From Carya illinoinensis (lineage: Eukaryota > Streptophyta > Magnoliopsida > Fagales > Juglandaceae), in contig NC_056758.1 in the NCBI RefSeq assembly GCF_018687715.1, positions 38,287,467 to 38,351,466 on the forward strand: a stretch of 64,000 bases of DNA, written 5' to 3'. Within the stretch, counting starts at the first letter, position 1, and the number at the start of each line of letters is the position of its first letter. This document shows, one piece after another, positions 12,356 to 28,028 of the stretch. The notes under the pieces are model-generated. The model searched no databases, was not told where the DNA came from, and saw only the letters and a program-made list of their open reading frames with translations. Position numbers and translations under genes: made by a program.

Positions 12356-13379
12356 GTGGAAGTGTAAAAAAAATTAAAAATATATATAAAGAGTGCTTTT
12401 TTTAGTTGAGATATTGTATCCACTATTCCTTGTAATCTGTCCACCAGTTGGACAGGACACAGAAAAGTGTCGCCTTTCATAGTTTTCTCATAAAAGATCT
12501 TCTATTTTATATATGTTTTGCTACTTGCTCTGCATTGGACTTTGAAAGGTCCCCCCTTGCTTTATAGCCTTTATGGGAGGAAGACTAGTAAGAATTGACA
12601 GTCTTTGTGAAAAGTCTTGTATATAATAGAAGACGTGTCCATTACGTATTGACGCGTGCGCCACCTTGTGGGCATGATTCAGACAACTCCATATAATATA
12701 AATGCTGTTATACCTGTTTTCATTTGTTTCATTAATATATGAAGTGTTTCGTAATAATTGATATTCTCTTTGTGGATACAGATTACAGAGTCTTATCATC
12801 AAGATCTCTGTTGAGAATGACTTTCAAATGCAAGAGACAGGCCTTTTTTGAGACGAGCTGTTGAGAAGCCAGAAGGGAAATAAAACGCTTAAATATACAC
12901 AATTGATGTTGGCTTTGCCATTAGCCATGATGCACCTGGTTGGGACTTGAAACCATAGAGAGACCCTTCCATTACTGGAACGATGATCCCTTTTACATCC
13001 CAATGGGCTTCGAATATCAAAACTTTATTCATTGAAATTCTTATGCTCATATAATATTTTTAAATATTATTTATTGTTTTTTAATCATTATTTTTTCAAC
13101 ATTTCTTAATAAAAAAATTTAATAATTCAAGAATTATTTATTATTTTTCACTTATCTATCAATCACTTAATCCCATATTAATGACGAAAAAAGTAATCAT
13201 GTTTAAGTTGTATAACTATTCTTTTAAAAGAGTATATTCTTCGGTGCCTCGATGCACTGCGTTTTATCCTTTAATTACTTTGCTATATCTCGTTCAAATT
13301 ATACATCGGGGGAGGGTACAAAGGAGAAAAATGTTAGCAACTAAACTACTATTATATTATCGTATGAGAACTCGTTATA
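12356..13379. other. Intergenic DNA between SnRK2 and eS6
   Basis: The first several hundred bases are the likely SnRK2 3' UTR and terminator region. The rest is AT-rich, with no coding region I can defend. The last 280 bases upstream of the eS6 start hold the eS6 promoter elements listed separately. Confidence 0.5.
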
Positions 13380-13457
13380 TGGGCCGAGCTCCCCATTGTT
13401 CTCTGCTCTCTATAGTTGTGGACTACATTTGTTATTATTGGGCTCTGCCTTGGCCCA
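13380..13457 (+). promoter_or_regulatory. Three site II (TGGGCY) elements upstream of eS6
   Basis: TGGGCC occurs at 13380-13385, TGGGCT at 13439-13444 and inverted GGCCCA at 13452-13457. Clusters of TGGGCY elements bound by TCP factors are typical of promoters of plant cytosolic ribosomal protein genes. Here they lie about 195-270 bp upstream of the eS6 start codon. Confidence 0.7.
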
Positions 13458-13525
13458 ACAAATAATCAAATCATTTTTAAAAATAAATAAATAAAGAGCG
13501 GCTCCGAGGCCGAGCGCATTGTACA

Positions 13526-13534
13526 AAACCCTAA
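13526..13534 (+). promoter_or_regulatory. Telo-box (AAACCCTAA) in the eS6 promoter/5' leader
   Basis: The motif AAACCCTAA at 13526-13534, about 120 bp before the start codon, is the classic telo-box of plant translation-machinery genes. It is usually paired with site II elements, as it is here. Confidence 0.75.
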
Positions 13535-13651
13535 AATCAGATCGAACGAGGCAGTCTTGATTCTTTCGCTTTCTCGCCTTCGTTTGCAGCCGCCTCTGCT
13601 GCCTCAACTCGTTCCCAGTCCAGCAGTACTCCAGAGTTTCTCTCCTCGAAG

Positions 13652-16273
<2,622 letters not shown>

Positions 16274-17201
16274 GCTCGTGCATCTCTGTGAGCACGGCGG
16301 GTCCATGCTTTCTTCAAGTCTTTAAATTTTGGTTAGAAGTCGAATATAAATGAAATTTCTAAGTTGTTTTTTCCATTTCCGAAAGTACTTTATTATGATT
16401 GCCGTTTTCGTTTGAGTTGTCTTTGTTTGTGCTTGGCTCAGTGGATGTTTTTATCATGACAAAATGGAGGTTTTCGATTGTTGCATCGTAATTTTCTTCT
16501 TTAATTTATCATTTTTATATGCTTTCTGATCGTAGATGCTTCCTTGTTCTTTCTACATTGTTTTACCTAATAGTTATGAATTCACATTATCTAATAACTC
16601 ATCCAAAAGAGTCGTGGGCCTCTTCTAAAGAGAGGTGCCACAAATGAAGCACTAGGCCATTGGTGAGATGGTCAAATCATTCCATAGTCAAAGGAATCCT
16701 AATATATTTTTAACTGAATTTTCCATATTTGAGATTGCTAGGCTTTGCTTAGTGTGTAATCATATTAAAAATGAGTGGAGGAGTTCACAATTAAAATATT
16801 AGTTTTTTTTTTTTTTTTTTTCATGAGTTTTGTATTAATTTATTTTTTTCAAAGAGCAAATATTATTTCTCTTTTTTCTTAAGACCTTAGTCTAGGGTAT
16901 GCAGTTTGCTCGATTAATGTGTTTGTTGTCTAATTTCTCATTTTGAATGATCCCGGGGTGCAATAAAAAATAAAATGAAAGTTCTATAAGCAGAGAATGT
17001 AATAAATATAGTGCTACTATATATATCTTAGTTTCGTTTTAAAATAAATTACCAAGTAAATTAAAGAATGAGGAGAAGAGACCGACCCACCATACGATAA
17101 AATACAACATTGTCAAAAGGAACGATTATTGTGCCTGAATTTTCTATCCGTATTAGAGAGGACCGTAGGATCATGGAATTGGATATAGATACAGACAGCG
17201 A
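16274..17201. other. Convergent intergenic region between eS6 and JMJ21
   Basis: The two genes end toward each other here. The first part should be the eS6 3' UTR and the last part the JMJ21 3' UTR on the minus strand. A T run lies near 16803-16821. No further gene is seen. Confidence 0.55.
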
Positions 17202-20200
17202 TCAGGGAAAGCCGTTGTAAGTATTTAACTCTCCCCATACAGCCAGCTCAACTTCTTCCCATGACTCGGCAGTTCTGAGTTCCTTCCATATATCAAAGAT
17301 AGCTCCCAAAATATTCTCTTCATGCAAAATACAGTAGCACCTATATGCAAGGAAACATCCAAATGAATCTCACCACTATAAATATTATGAGGTTATTTAA
17401 TTATGCAGATATGTTTACTTACATGACAAGGTATGATAGTCGTCCGAGTTTATCGCCACCCTCCACCGATTCATGCAGTTGCATTCCTCTGAAAGCAAGT
17501 TTGTAGCTATTCAAAAATTGTTTAAGGAGACTCTGATCACCTCTAAATATATCTAAATATATGGGGATCAAGTCCAAAATGGGATCACCTGCAAATAAAT
17601 TAGAGAATCAGATTTGAGATTAATAAACACCATCTTTTTATTTTTATATTTTCAATTCCCAACATAGAAGACCATCTTGAAGTTCCATAGCCACGACTCT
17701 ACACGACCCTAAACTAAAGACTTCCATAATACCATCGGAGAATAGTTTAAATTTAGTACATTCTTTCCCCCAATGATCCATCCCCCTCCCTGCCACAGGA
17801 ACCATCCTTTTCCCCCAATAATACCAGTGATCTCATGCTATCAGGACCATAGTTGGCTCTATGCTAATGAAGGTAGAGAAGCCTAGACAAGTGAATAGGA
17901 CTACTGAACAGCAGTAAATGATGAACTATAAATGAATAAGAGAAAGCTCTAACCTAAAGAAAGATCACTGAAATCAAGAATGTGGCTAGGACTCCATGAG
18001 TCTCCCTTTCGACCATCATCATAGCCATTCATAGAGCCATCATCCACCCCACCAGCATCTTTGGCACTTTCACCCGAGCATAAAGGAACTGACCTCAACT
18101 CCATGTGAATATTATCATCCATAATATCCGAATGTATCCAAGAGCAAGGGTTACCAACTTTATTTACACCATTTTTGCCCTGTAGTGGAATAAAGTAAGA
18201 CTTAAAAGGACTAAATATACGTTCATCACAAACATACACTAACATATCAAAGGACATTTTGATTAAAAAAAATGTCTTTAACAATCGATTGGTTGGATGG
18301 GCAAGATACCTCATTTCTATGAAGCAACTTGGAAAAATCATCCAGGATGTATTCATCAACTTTCTCTATCAGTGTGTTAGGAATCGGATCTCCCCTACAA
18401 AGGGCAACAAAAGAATATCAGAGGTTTCTCAAAATAAGCTGTATAATGCCATATTACAAAATGCATAAATGTAGCTTAATTTTCATACTGATATATAAAT
18501 CAGCATTATCTCAAGGACACAGATTCAATAAACAGAGATCAGTTGTAATTAAAAACTAATCCTTAAGCAGTACGGGAAAAATAGCTTGCAAAAGATAACA
18601 TAGGTACGCCTGTGCATATCAGCGAAAGAAAGAAAACATAGGTACGCCTGTACAGCTCGCAGCTGATGAATGTTATTCAGACGTAACTATCTCAATATAA
18701 TTAACGACCCCTACAGCAAGAGATTATTCAGTCGACTAACCTTTTCCTAGAGAGTCCACTAAAGCAGACTTACAACCCTCAAGAATATACAGAATAATGA
18801 TCGGATCTGAACACCCTTGGTCAACTAGAGCATAACTTGTTTAAAAATCATGTTTTGAAGCATGATCTCACAGTTAGTGACACAATTAATATTGTGTTTT
18901 GAACTCACAAGTTTAACCAAAACGTCTTTATTTCAGCTAAAGTTGGGAGTTCAAAACACAATTTTAATCAAAACTACCGCAGATTACTGAATAATTCTGG
19001 AACCGTAGCCTTTTTTCAAATGAACCAATACGCCATCTTTTTCACAAAAGATGTTTGTTTTTTGAGTTTAATCATTACTAGATATGGAAGTTTGAACATC
19101 TAGTAATGAGTTATGAGGGCATAGGATTGTCCAACATGACAACCTCCAAAAACCGAACACACTCTTGGTCTCAGCATCCAATATAGGCTCTAGGTGTCTG
19201 ATACAATAGTCTTTGCCTCTCAATTTTGGTATTTCTTCATTATTTGTTAATAACAGTTGTAGATATATGTTCTTATGTGAAAGGACATAGGCATACCATT
19301 TAGACAAGCGGCTTGCTACATCCTTCTTCTTCCTGATTAAAGTTCTGACAAAAATTTCCCATTCTGCTGGAGCATTTGACTTACTAGGCACAACCTCCAT
19401 ACAGCTGTTAGTATAGGTCAATTCCAAGTCCTTTCCGATATCTGAAAAAATTAAATAATTAAAAGGTGGAAGGGGCAAGAGATGAAGGTGACGGAGCTGC
19501 TCTCCCAGAAAAGAAGCTAAGTTTAGTGTATCCTCCCATGACAATCTCTCTCTCCTGCAAAGACAACAGAATGAAATCAAGTCCAATCAGTTGGAACTAT
19601 GCTGATTTTCACATATTAAAATCCAAAATTTCACTGCTTTTTTCACAAAAAATAAAAAATATATTGTTCATGGTAACTTACAATTGAGCAAAAATATTGC
19701 CTTTGCATCGTTTTGTAATAATATATGGCCATATTGTCATGCATCCTGCTGAACTAATTGATTCATGAATTGAAGTTGCCGCTTTTCTATATTCAAATTG
19801 TTTCTTGCTCCATAAACCAAAAGCAAATCCATCTAATTCACACTTTTCTGGAATAAGATTGCTCTTAGCAATCACATCCGGAACTCCTTTGCCATCCCAA
19901 GGAACAACTGTAAAAGACCCATTTTCAAGGTAAAGAATCCCACTAGCCAGAACATCTGGAATGTGCTTCTTCAGATGGGAGTTGACTTTATGTACTAGAT
20001 TGTAAAACTCAAGCTGTTAAATGCAGAAAAATCATTAGATGCATGAAAATAAAAATATTCAAGTTCAAAAGAAAATGTAAGACCATACCTCAGTGCCTAA
20101 ACCATACATTGAAGCTTCCAGCCCTCCTTCAACAAAAATTTTGACTACAGAGTCTCCTATGAGATAAACCTGGTGAGAAAATTCAGGACATTACCAGAGT

Positions 20201-23200
20201 TAGAACACAAGTCCACTGTAGTGGTATCGAATTATAAGTTGACTAAATATCATATGCATTTGTCATTTTATTTTCCCTTATTTTTTTTATTTTAGTGTTG
20301 GAGGAGATCCTTTTAATAATCACCTAGCTAAAAAAGTTAAATATAATAATTAAGAAGCTTAAAAATGCATCCAAGTAATGTAGGTCACATGCATTCTTAA
20401 TATTAAGAGAGCTAGTTCATTCTGGCTTACAGATAATAACGACCAAACTACTTGTCACTGGAGCATCAACTTCATTTGATGTTAACATGCTATGATTTCA
20501 GAGGCTTTCTTGGTAATAACAGGTCAGATTTTACTCAAGAAAAGTCAAGCGAGAAATGTATCTTACCACCATCCATGCAGAAATAAATTTTAATTTAGTT
20601 ACTTGCTTCTCTCCCTGGAGAAGATAGGCAAATTGTAGCTTACACCCCTCATACTTTGCTTATATTCTAATCAAAGACCTCCATTAACTTTCTAACAGAC
20701 ATTTTTCTTTCCAATTATACCCTCTGAATTTCCCTCCTTCCCACGACCACTTTTCTTCTCTCCCTTCTCAAGCTCTCCTCCCTACTCTCTCAACCAACCT
20801 CCACCATGTGCCACAGCCATGGTAAAAAACTAAAATCAGGCCAGAACACTAGGAGTATCAGGTACAATACCCCAAGAAGATGAGATGAACATCACTCACC
20901 TGTAAAATAGTTATCAAAAAAAAAAAAAAAAAAAAGTTTTGAAGCCAATCCAGATCAACTTCAGTCTTTAAGAGCTCTCTTGTTATGTTTTGAAGCTGTG
21001 TCGGGGTTGAGAATTAACTTATCTAAATCTGAAATTGTTCCAGTGGGCTCTGTTCCTCATATTGCTGATCTGGCTAATATTCTGGGGCGTAAAATTTCGT
21101 CACTGCCTATGTCTTATCTTGGTCTTCCTCTAGGTGCAAAGCATAAATCAGTTTCAATTTGGGAAGGTATGATTGAGAAGATTGAGAGGAGATTAGCCAG
21201 CTGGAAAAAAATATATTTGTCTAAAGGGGGCAGAATTACATTAATCAAGACTACGTTGAGCAATCTTCCAACTTATTTCCTTTCTCTCTTCCCTTTACCG
21301 GCTGGGGTCTCGTTGAAAATTGAAAAGATTTATAGGAATTTCTTGTGGGGAGGTAAAGGGGAGGAAAAGAAATTTCATTTGATGAGATGGGATAAGGAAT
21401 GTCAACCGATTTCATATGGTGGTTTGGGAATGTGTAACTTGAGGCTGTTTAATAAATCCCTTTGCGAGAAATGGTTATGGAGATACCACTTAGAAAGAGA
21501 TGCTTTATGGCAAAATGTGATAGATGCTAAATATGGGGGTATGAGGGGTAGCTGGCGTACAAATGAAGTAAAAGGTGCTCATGGGTTGGGATTATGGAAG
21601 TCTATTCGTATGGGCTGGGGGGAGTTTGTTAAACATGTCAAATTTAAGGTGGGGGATGGATCAAGAATTCGATTTTGGTATGACCATTGGTGTGGAGAGT
21701 TAACCCTCAAGAATGAATTTCCTTTTCTGTTTCAAATTGCAAGGCAGCAAGATGCAACAGTGGCAGATTATTTCTCTTTTTTGAACAATAGCATGCAATG
21801 GTCTGTCGACTTTGTGAGAAATGCTAATGACTGGGAAGTTACTGCATTTTCAGACCTTCTCTGCAGATTATGCGGGATGAAGTTAGTCCAAGGCAGTGTT
21901 GACAGTTTGATGTGGACTCCCAAGAGAAATTTCTGATTTTCTGTTCATTCCTATTATAATGTCTTAACCAGTCGTGGTGTAAGTGATTACCCCTGGAAAC
22001 GTATTTGGAAAGTCAAAGTGCCGAATAAGGTTGCTTTCTTTTGTTGGCTTGTTTCTCATGACAAAATTCTGACCACTGAAAATTTAAGAAAACGTGGTCT
22101 TTGCATTGTTGATTGGTGTTTTATGTGTAAGAAAGACAGTGAATCAGTTAATCACTTGTTTATGAGGCGGCCTTAAGTTTGTGGAATGATATTTTTGGAA
22201 GGACGGGTATTTCTTGGGTGATGCCAAAGAATGTGGTGAATTTATTAGCTAGCTGTCTTCCTTTCACTTCCATTTGGAGAACGATCCCGTTGTGTTTGAT
22301 GTGGTGTCTTTGGCTTGAAAGGAACAGTAGATGTTTTGAAGATAAAGAACGATCGATGGAAGATATTAGGGATATTTTTTCTTAAAACTCTGTCTTTAGG
22401 CTAAGACTTTTTTATTGGATAGTGATGAAATGTTGGAGCTTTTCTAGTTTTTCCTTTTTTCTTAGCCGCTGTAAGTAGGTAGTTCCTCTTGTATACTTCC
22501 TGTGTACTTGGACTTTGCCTATTTATGGTAATAAAACTCTTATTAACTATTAAAAAAAAGACTAAAATAGTAATAAAACGCACAAAATGCCACTATATAA
22601 GAAATCACTTGCTCGGTTGCAATTTGATGCCAAGTAAAAATTATATATTGTTAAATTGCTCATTCCTTTAATTATTTCAAGTACCAAATTATCAAACATC
22701 TGAATCCCACACATCAGAAGATATCTGATTCTCAACCTGATTCTAAACATTATGTGATTATCATGAGCCACATACTGCTCCCTCATTCCAATCTTATATG
22801 ACATCTATGCACGACCTAGTTGATCCCACAAACACATCACGAGATCTTTCATGAATTATAAGATCAAAAAAAGTATACCATAAGATATGAAATACAGATA
22901 ATTGAAGCATTACAGTACAGAAAAAACACATGGATCTTTAGAGAATAATGACTAACCAGAAAATTGATAACTAACTTACAGGATTGCTACCCGTGCCAAC
23001 AGGAAGCCTCTCATCATCTGTGGGAGGAGGTAAATTGTGGAAGGTGCAAATTTCTGCCAGGCATTGTAACCATTTGTCTGCATTTAGTGCAAGACATGCT
23101 CCCTAAGACATTTCAGAGAGAATATTTAACAAGGGAGTTGAGAAGATAAATAAATCAGGCACTTCACATTTAGCAACAAGGAAAGTCCAGAAATATCTAG

Positions 23201-24480
23201 CAGACAAAACTATAGATCAAGAAGGTGGGCTACAAAATGTGAAAACCGAACTGGCTAAAAACTCACCTTCCATATAAGTTCTCTCTTTCCTGGATTTCCA
23301 ACCCAAAGCTTGGATAACCATTCTCTCATTTCTCGTTGTCCCATGCAATTGCCTGAGCTCCAAGGAGAATTGTAGTGGTCTCTATCCTTATCCAAAAACA
23401 TGGATAAGAATTTTATATCATAGGAAAAACCTTGTTTCCACAAATGATATCTTTTAGAGGCACCATTGGTAGTTCTTTCTTTACTAGGATCATCTCCAGG
23501 TTTCAGAACTCTGACCCTCTTTTCTTTCCTAGTCAGGTCGGAGCAACTGAAATCATCATTATTGTAGCATATGTTCTTATCTGCATCCTCGAAACTGCCT
23601 TCATCAAGAGCAAGCAATCCAGCACGGCAAACTCCTTTATGGCGATAACCAGGGGCCATATCCAAACAAGCAAATTCAAAGTTTGTAGAATTCACAAAAT
23701 TCTGTGTGACAGCAATGGTAATTTCCAGATTCAGGACACAATGCCACCATCCACTTGGAACAAAAATTGTCTCCCCTGGTAATTGGGTACACTCGAATGG
23801 CTTGTCTTCATCAGCAAGTAATGGATAAATATCAAGCCACCACTATACAAACAAAAGGAAAAGAAAAAAAAAAAAAAAGGCTATTCATTGTAAGTTGAAT
23901 AGATATAATAGAATATCAGAACAGTTCACAAAGTAAACCACATTCTGCATTGAATACCTGCAGTGACGATGGAGCCTCGACATTGACATCACCATCTTCT
24001 TCATTTACGTGCACTGTTACTCCCAAGGGTACTCTTCCTGGTGGATACAATGCCCACCTATTCAACACGTAGACATATTGCTTCAAGCCAGGTATTCCGA
24101 TCATAGCAAAGCGAAACAAAATGTAAAAGATATCATGAAGCAACTTGGATAAGATACACATGACCCATGGCAGAGAAATCATAAAGGTGGAACTCCAATT
24201 AAGCATTGAATGGATTAAGGAAAATACTAGATAATTTTGTTGGGTGATATTCCAGAAATTAAGCGCATAAAGAATAGCCACCTCTTGATTATATGGTATT
24301 CCTTACAACCTAAGAATGAGATGACTTCAAATCCATCAACTTCCACATGGAGGAGGACACCAAGCATGAATCAAATTCAACAGGCTTCAGTTTTCCCCAA
24401 TGTGGGATCCAATTCTTACATTTTCCCATGAATTTCCATTTCTGTTTTACGAAAAAAAGAAAGAAAGAAGGGTTTTTTGT

Positions 24481-24518
<38 letters not shown>

Positions 24519-27500
24519 CGGTGTTGACAATATATTCTATCCTAGAGCTGTTTGAGTAATTAATTATTTACAAACCTGGAGTACCAACAAACAAAACAGT
24601 AAAATAGTTTCATTATGTGCACATACTCATCAACTACCAAGTACACATGCATAAGCTGCGACAGGTAATAGTTACACTGACAACCATGAATTAAATTGGG
24701 TAGAACCACTGCACAAATACTCACTGTTAACAACCAGTTAAGTATGAGATTTACCGTTTACGACCACACAAAAGGGTATTCCAGGCACTGGTAAGAGCTG
24801 GATCAATATGCCAAGAGGCACCAGACCTCTCTGGCCCAACAATAAGCCATCTAAATGGAGGTCGTTGATCTCTATCTAAGACATCAAAAAAGTCTTCCTG
24901 AAATAGATGTGGGACACTGTAGTCCTTCAACAAACCTGGTGCAACTTCCCCAAACTGCAAAAACAATAAAAATATTTTCAAAAATGTGAAAAAAAAAAGA
25001 AACATCATAATAGAGTGTTGATAATTTAGCACAAATATAGGGGCACCTTGTCATCAAAAATATATATGGGATCCTCATCGTGCTGAAGTTTCATGTATGA
25101 GACATAATCTTTGAATTTTATCAAGATTTTCTGTGAACTCTTCTGAGAAATCCTGAATGCCGTATCTCCATAGTTCAGTAAAAACTGGTCAGTTGTCCAT
25201 GTAAGCCTCGCAGGCCAAGAATCTGCCAGTCCAGTGAGCAAAACCTGGTAGAATTTTCAACAAAACTCCATGTGAATAAAATAAACAACACATTAGGAAT
25301 CACATGGAATGATTCCCAATTTGCCGACTGATATAATATAGGAGTGTATTACAGAAAAGAAACCAACACATCTTGGTAAAGTTTTATCATTTCTTCTACT
25401 GTTTACCTAAGTTCATCATTGAAAAAAAGATGTAAGGGAAATTTGGTCCTGGAATTTAAACAAGACTAGCATAATAGGTAAGTGCAGGCAACAAATTTTT
25501 GAAGTCACAGATAGTGGAAGTTGTTACATATGTATTCATAGTTGTAAAACCAGTGGAATGGCAGAGGTAGGCCAGAGAGTAATGGTCATTCGGTTGGTAC
25601 AGGTGTTGGGGCTGATGGCAATGCTAGCAAATGTGGTTGTCTGGTGGTGATGTTGTGTGCCAAGTAAAGGTGGCACAGACGCAGTTTTGTTGATTGTAGG
25701 CACCAAAAATTAGTGGTAAGATGCAAATGATAATGGAGGCATTGTTAGTTACAGAAACGTGCTGATCACTTGTGCCAGCAGTGGTAGCAGTGAGGCAATG
25801 GCTCCAGTGGCAGTAACAACTATCTTGGAGGTCAGTATGGCGCTGGTGGCAAAAGTGACAGTTTATTTCAGGGAAAGTATCACTATAGCAACATAAAAAC
25901 TTATAAATAAAGCCCACAATCATGGATGTATAAAGTACAAGAAGAAACAACTGCAATCAGGGTCCATGTATGTGACATTGTCACAAAAAAGGGATTAAAG
26001 GAATCAAGAGCAAAATGGCCCAGAGGATGCCATGATAAATCTAAATGAGAAATGTCTGCACATAATGATTTGGAAGACGATGGTCCCAGATAAATCTAAT
26101 TAATCAAATGTCAACCATTATCACATTACCGGTTTTTTCCCATCATACTGGTGATAAAACTCTTCTATAGAGAGATCCTTCTTTCTTTCCACGGTACCAT
26201 TGTCAAGAGAAAACCCATACAATGAAGTATGGCTCCTGTATAATCTTCTGTACAAGAACAGAGAGTTGAATCCTGCAGAAAGGTATATTATAAACAATGA
26301 CTTCAACACTTCAGAGACAATTAACAAAAGATACTTCAGACAATAGTCACATAATGGCTTCAGAAACATTTCCTCCATGTCAGTTTACTAATATCATGAC
26401 CAAAAAAATCAAAAAATGAATCCCTGGGAATAGTTATTGAACAATTCCCCTCCATCACATATTGTTACTCCTCTATACCATTTTGGGATGTCCTAAAATA
26501 TCAGTATACCTTTTTAAAAAAAAAAAATTAATGAATTAAATGATGTTTCTTGAACTTGGGTTTTCTGAAAAAGATCAACACCATGAGTGGATAAAGTACT
26601 GAAGATACTATGGTAAGGAAATAGTTACCATCAAAATGTAGTGGTTTTCTGCAAGGTTCTTCACATTCATTGGGCAGACTCTCCCTACATAAAAAAAAAA
26701 TTTAAAAAAAAATTCAAGAGTCATTTACAGAACATGTAAAATAAACTTGGACTAGAACTTTTATAGCTCATTAAAATCACAAGAATAAAATGATTCAAAA
26801 GAATAAACCTAGTTTCACTTATAAAATAAATAAATAACTAAACCTAGTTTCAAATCCAAAGAAGTAACCCTGATATCAGAAACACTCAAGCAGAAATTGT
26901 GAGGCATACAAATGCAGAGCTGTTTTCTTCCATGAGCCTCTGTACTGGAGCGAACCATTTGGTCTTTTAAGGCATAGAATCATCCACAGTGGTTCTTCAT
27001 TACATAGTATGTACGTCACACTGCATATCAGAAAGGGGAAAAAAAATTATATTAGGGAGAACATAAATCTGCCACCTAAACTAACTTCAACAATTTTTTT
27101 AAGGTAGCAAGTGACATACAAATAGGTGAACCAAGACCAAAAAAAATCATTGATCAAAATGAAAATTGTGATTATAATGAGATCTCCATGGTTATTCTGA
27201 ACTGAAGAGCGTGAAGATATTACATTTACGATATTTGCATTCCCCAGATAAAAACTTGATTCAAAAGAACCTACGAGTTAAATTTCCCTTGTAGGTATTC
27301 AAAACATAGTCAACACTTCTTTGCAGATTGAATATGGACAAAGATTCCATACGCAAAGGAACTTGGTTTGCAACTGTACCTAATCCATTGCATATTTACA
27401 AACGCATGGTCATCAGTACAGAACGTTAACCCAACAATCTCTAATGACTGTTATAAGGCTTAACTTTGGCATTTAAATCTTGCCGATATGCCAATTCTCT

Positions 27501-28028
27501 CTCACTTGATCGAATTCATCTTCCATAATCAGACGACTATATTATGGTGCAAACAAGTAATCATCGATACAATGTCTCACTCATTTGCCATCCTCTATAA
27601 ACCACCAATTCTAACATCTCCTAAATTACATCTCCTATTGTTCACATTCTAAGAACTCCTGGTAACTGGCTCTCGATTAGTCAAAATAGTCTAGTTCCTC
27701 GTTTATGTAACAAAAATCAAATTTAGGATACGGATTTAGCAATCAATAAGAAACAAAACAAATGTGCTGTGTAAAATCCCGAATACTTGTGAGTTGAAAC
27801 AACTACGCATAATCTAACGTATAAACCCTAGAGATATCAATTGCAGAGCAGGTTAATTGGAATGAAAACGGCAAAGAACCTGCTGACGCAAGCGAGGCGA
27901 GCGATATCTCGAGGAGTAAGGTATTCCAATATAGCGCAGATGGTTTCATCAGGAAGTACCCGAAGGTCTCCGAGGGCGTCTGGTCTGCGATCTCTGGGCC
28001 CGAAAGCCTGGGCCTGAGAATTGTCCAT
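17202..28028 (-). CDS. JMJ21: F-box and JmjC-domain protein with C-terminal APH-like kinase fold (JMJ21 type)
   Basis: Sixteen exons on the minus strand, 5' to 3': 28028-27880, 27020-26910, 26684-26629, 26272-26130, 25244-25047, 24954-24755, 24057-23958, 23842-23267, 23102-22980, 20169-20089, 20013-19682, 19554-19297, 18394-18310, 18179-17954, 17588-17423, 17340-17202. All phases agree and the product is 980 residues. An F-box ([20 protein letters not shown]) lies near residues 25-50 and would dock to SKP1 of an SCF ligase. The JmjC core has [15 protein letters not shown] (iron ligands His268 and Asp270) and [10 protein letters not shown] (His353), as in JMJD6-like 2-oxoglutarate dioxygenases. 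Near the C-terminus [12 protein letters not shown] (His820, Asp822, Asn827) and [13 protein letters not shown] resemble the catalytic loop and metal-binding motif of aminoglycoside-phosphotransferase-like kinases. Intron 9 (20170-22979) carries an antisense LINE and intron 6 a poly-G run. The acceptor of exon 14 is the least certain junction. Substrate is unknown. Confidence 0.93.
20936..22562 (+). mobile_element. 5'-truncated LINE inserted antisense in JMJ21 intron 9
   Basis: The plus strand encodes the second half of a plant LINE reverse transcriptase: [20 protein letters not shown], then [23 protein letters not shown] and a [10 protein letters not shown] block. A zf-RVT region ([11 protein letters not shown], then [15 protein letters not shown]) follows. 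A stop at about 21934 and a one-base frameshift near 22174 disable it. No RNase H domain is visible, unlike the LINE at 960-2560. A 20-A run (20916-20935) precedes the 5' end and an A-rich tail ends it. Near-identical 12-mers TAAAATAGTTAT (20903-20914) and TAAAATAGTAAT (22563-22574) flank it as a probable target duplication. Confidence 0.88.
24481..24518. repeat. Poly-G tract of 38 bases in JMJ21 intron 6
   Basis: Thirty-eight consecutive G on the plus strand (C in the JMJ21 pre-mRNA) lie between the exons at 24057 and 24755. It is the longest of five G/C runs in the window. Confidence 0.85.
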
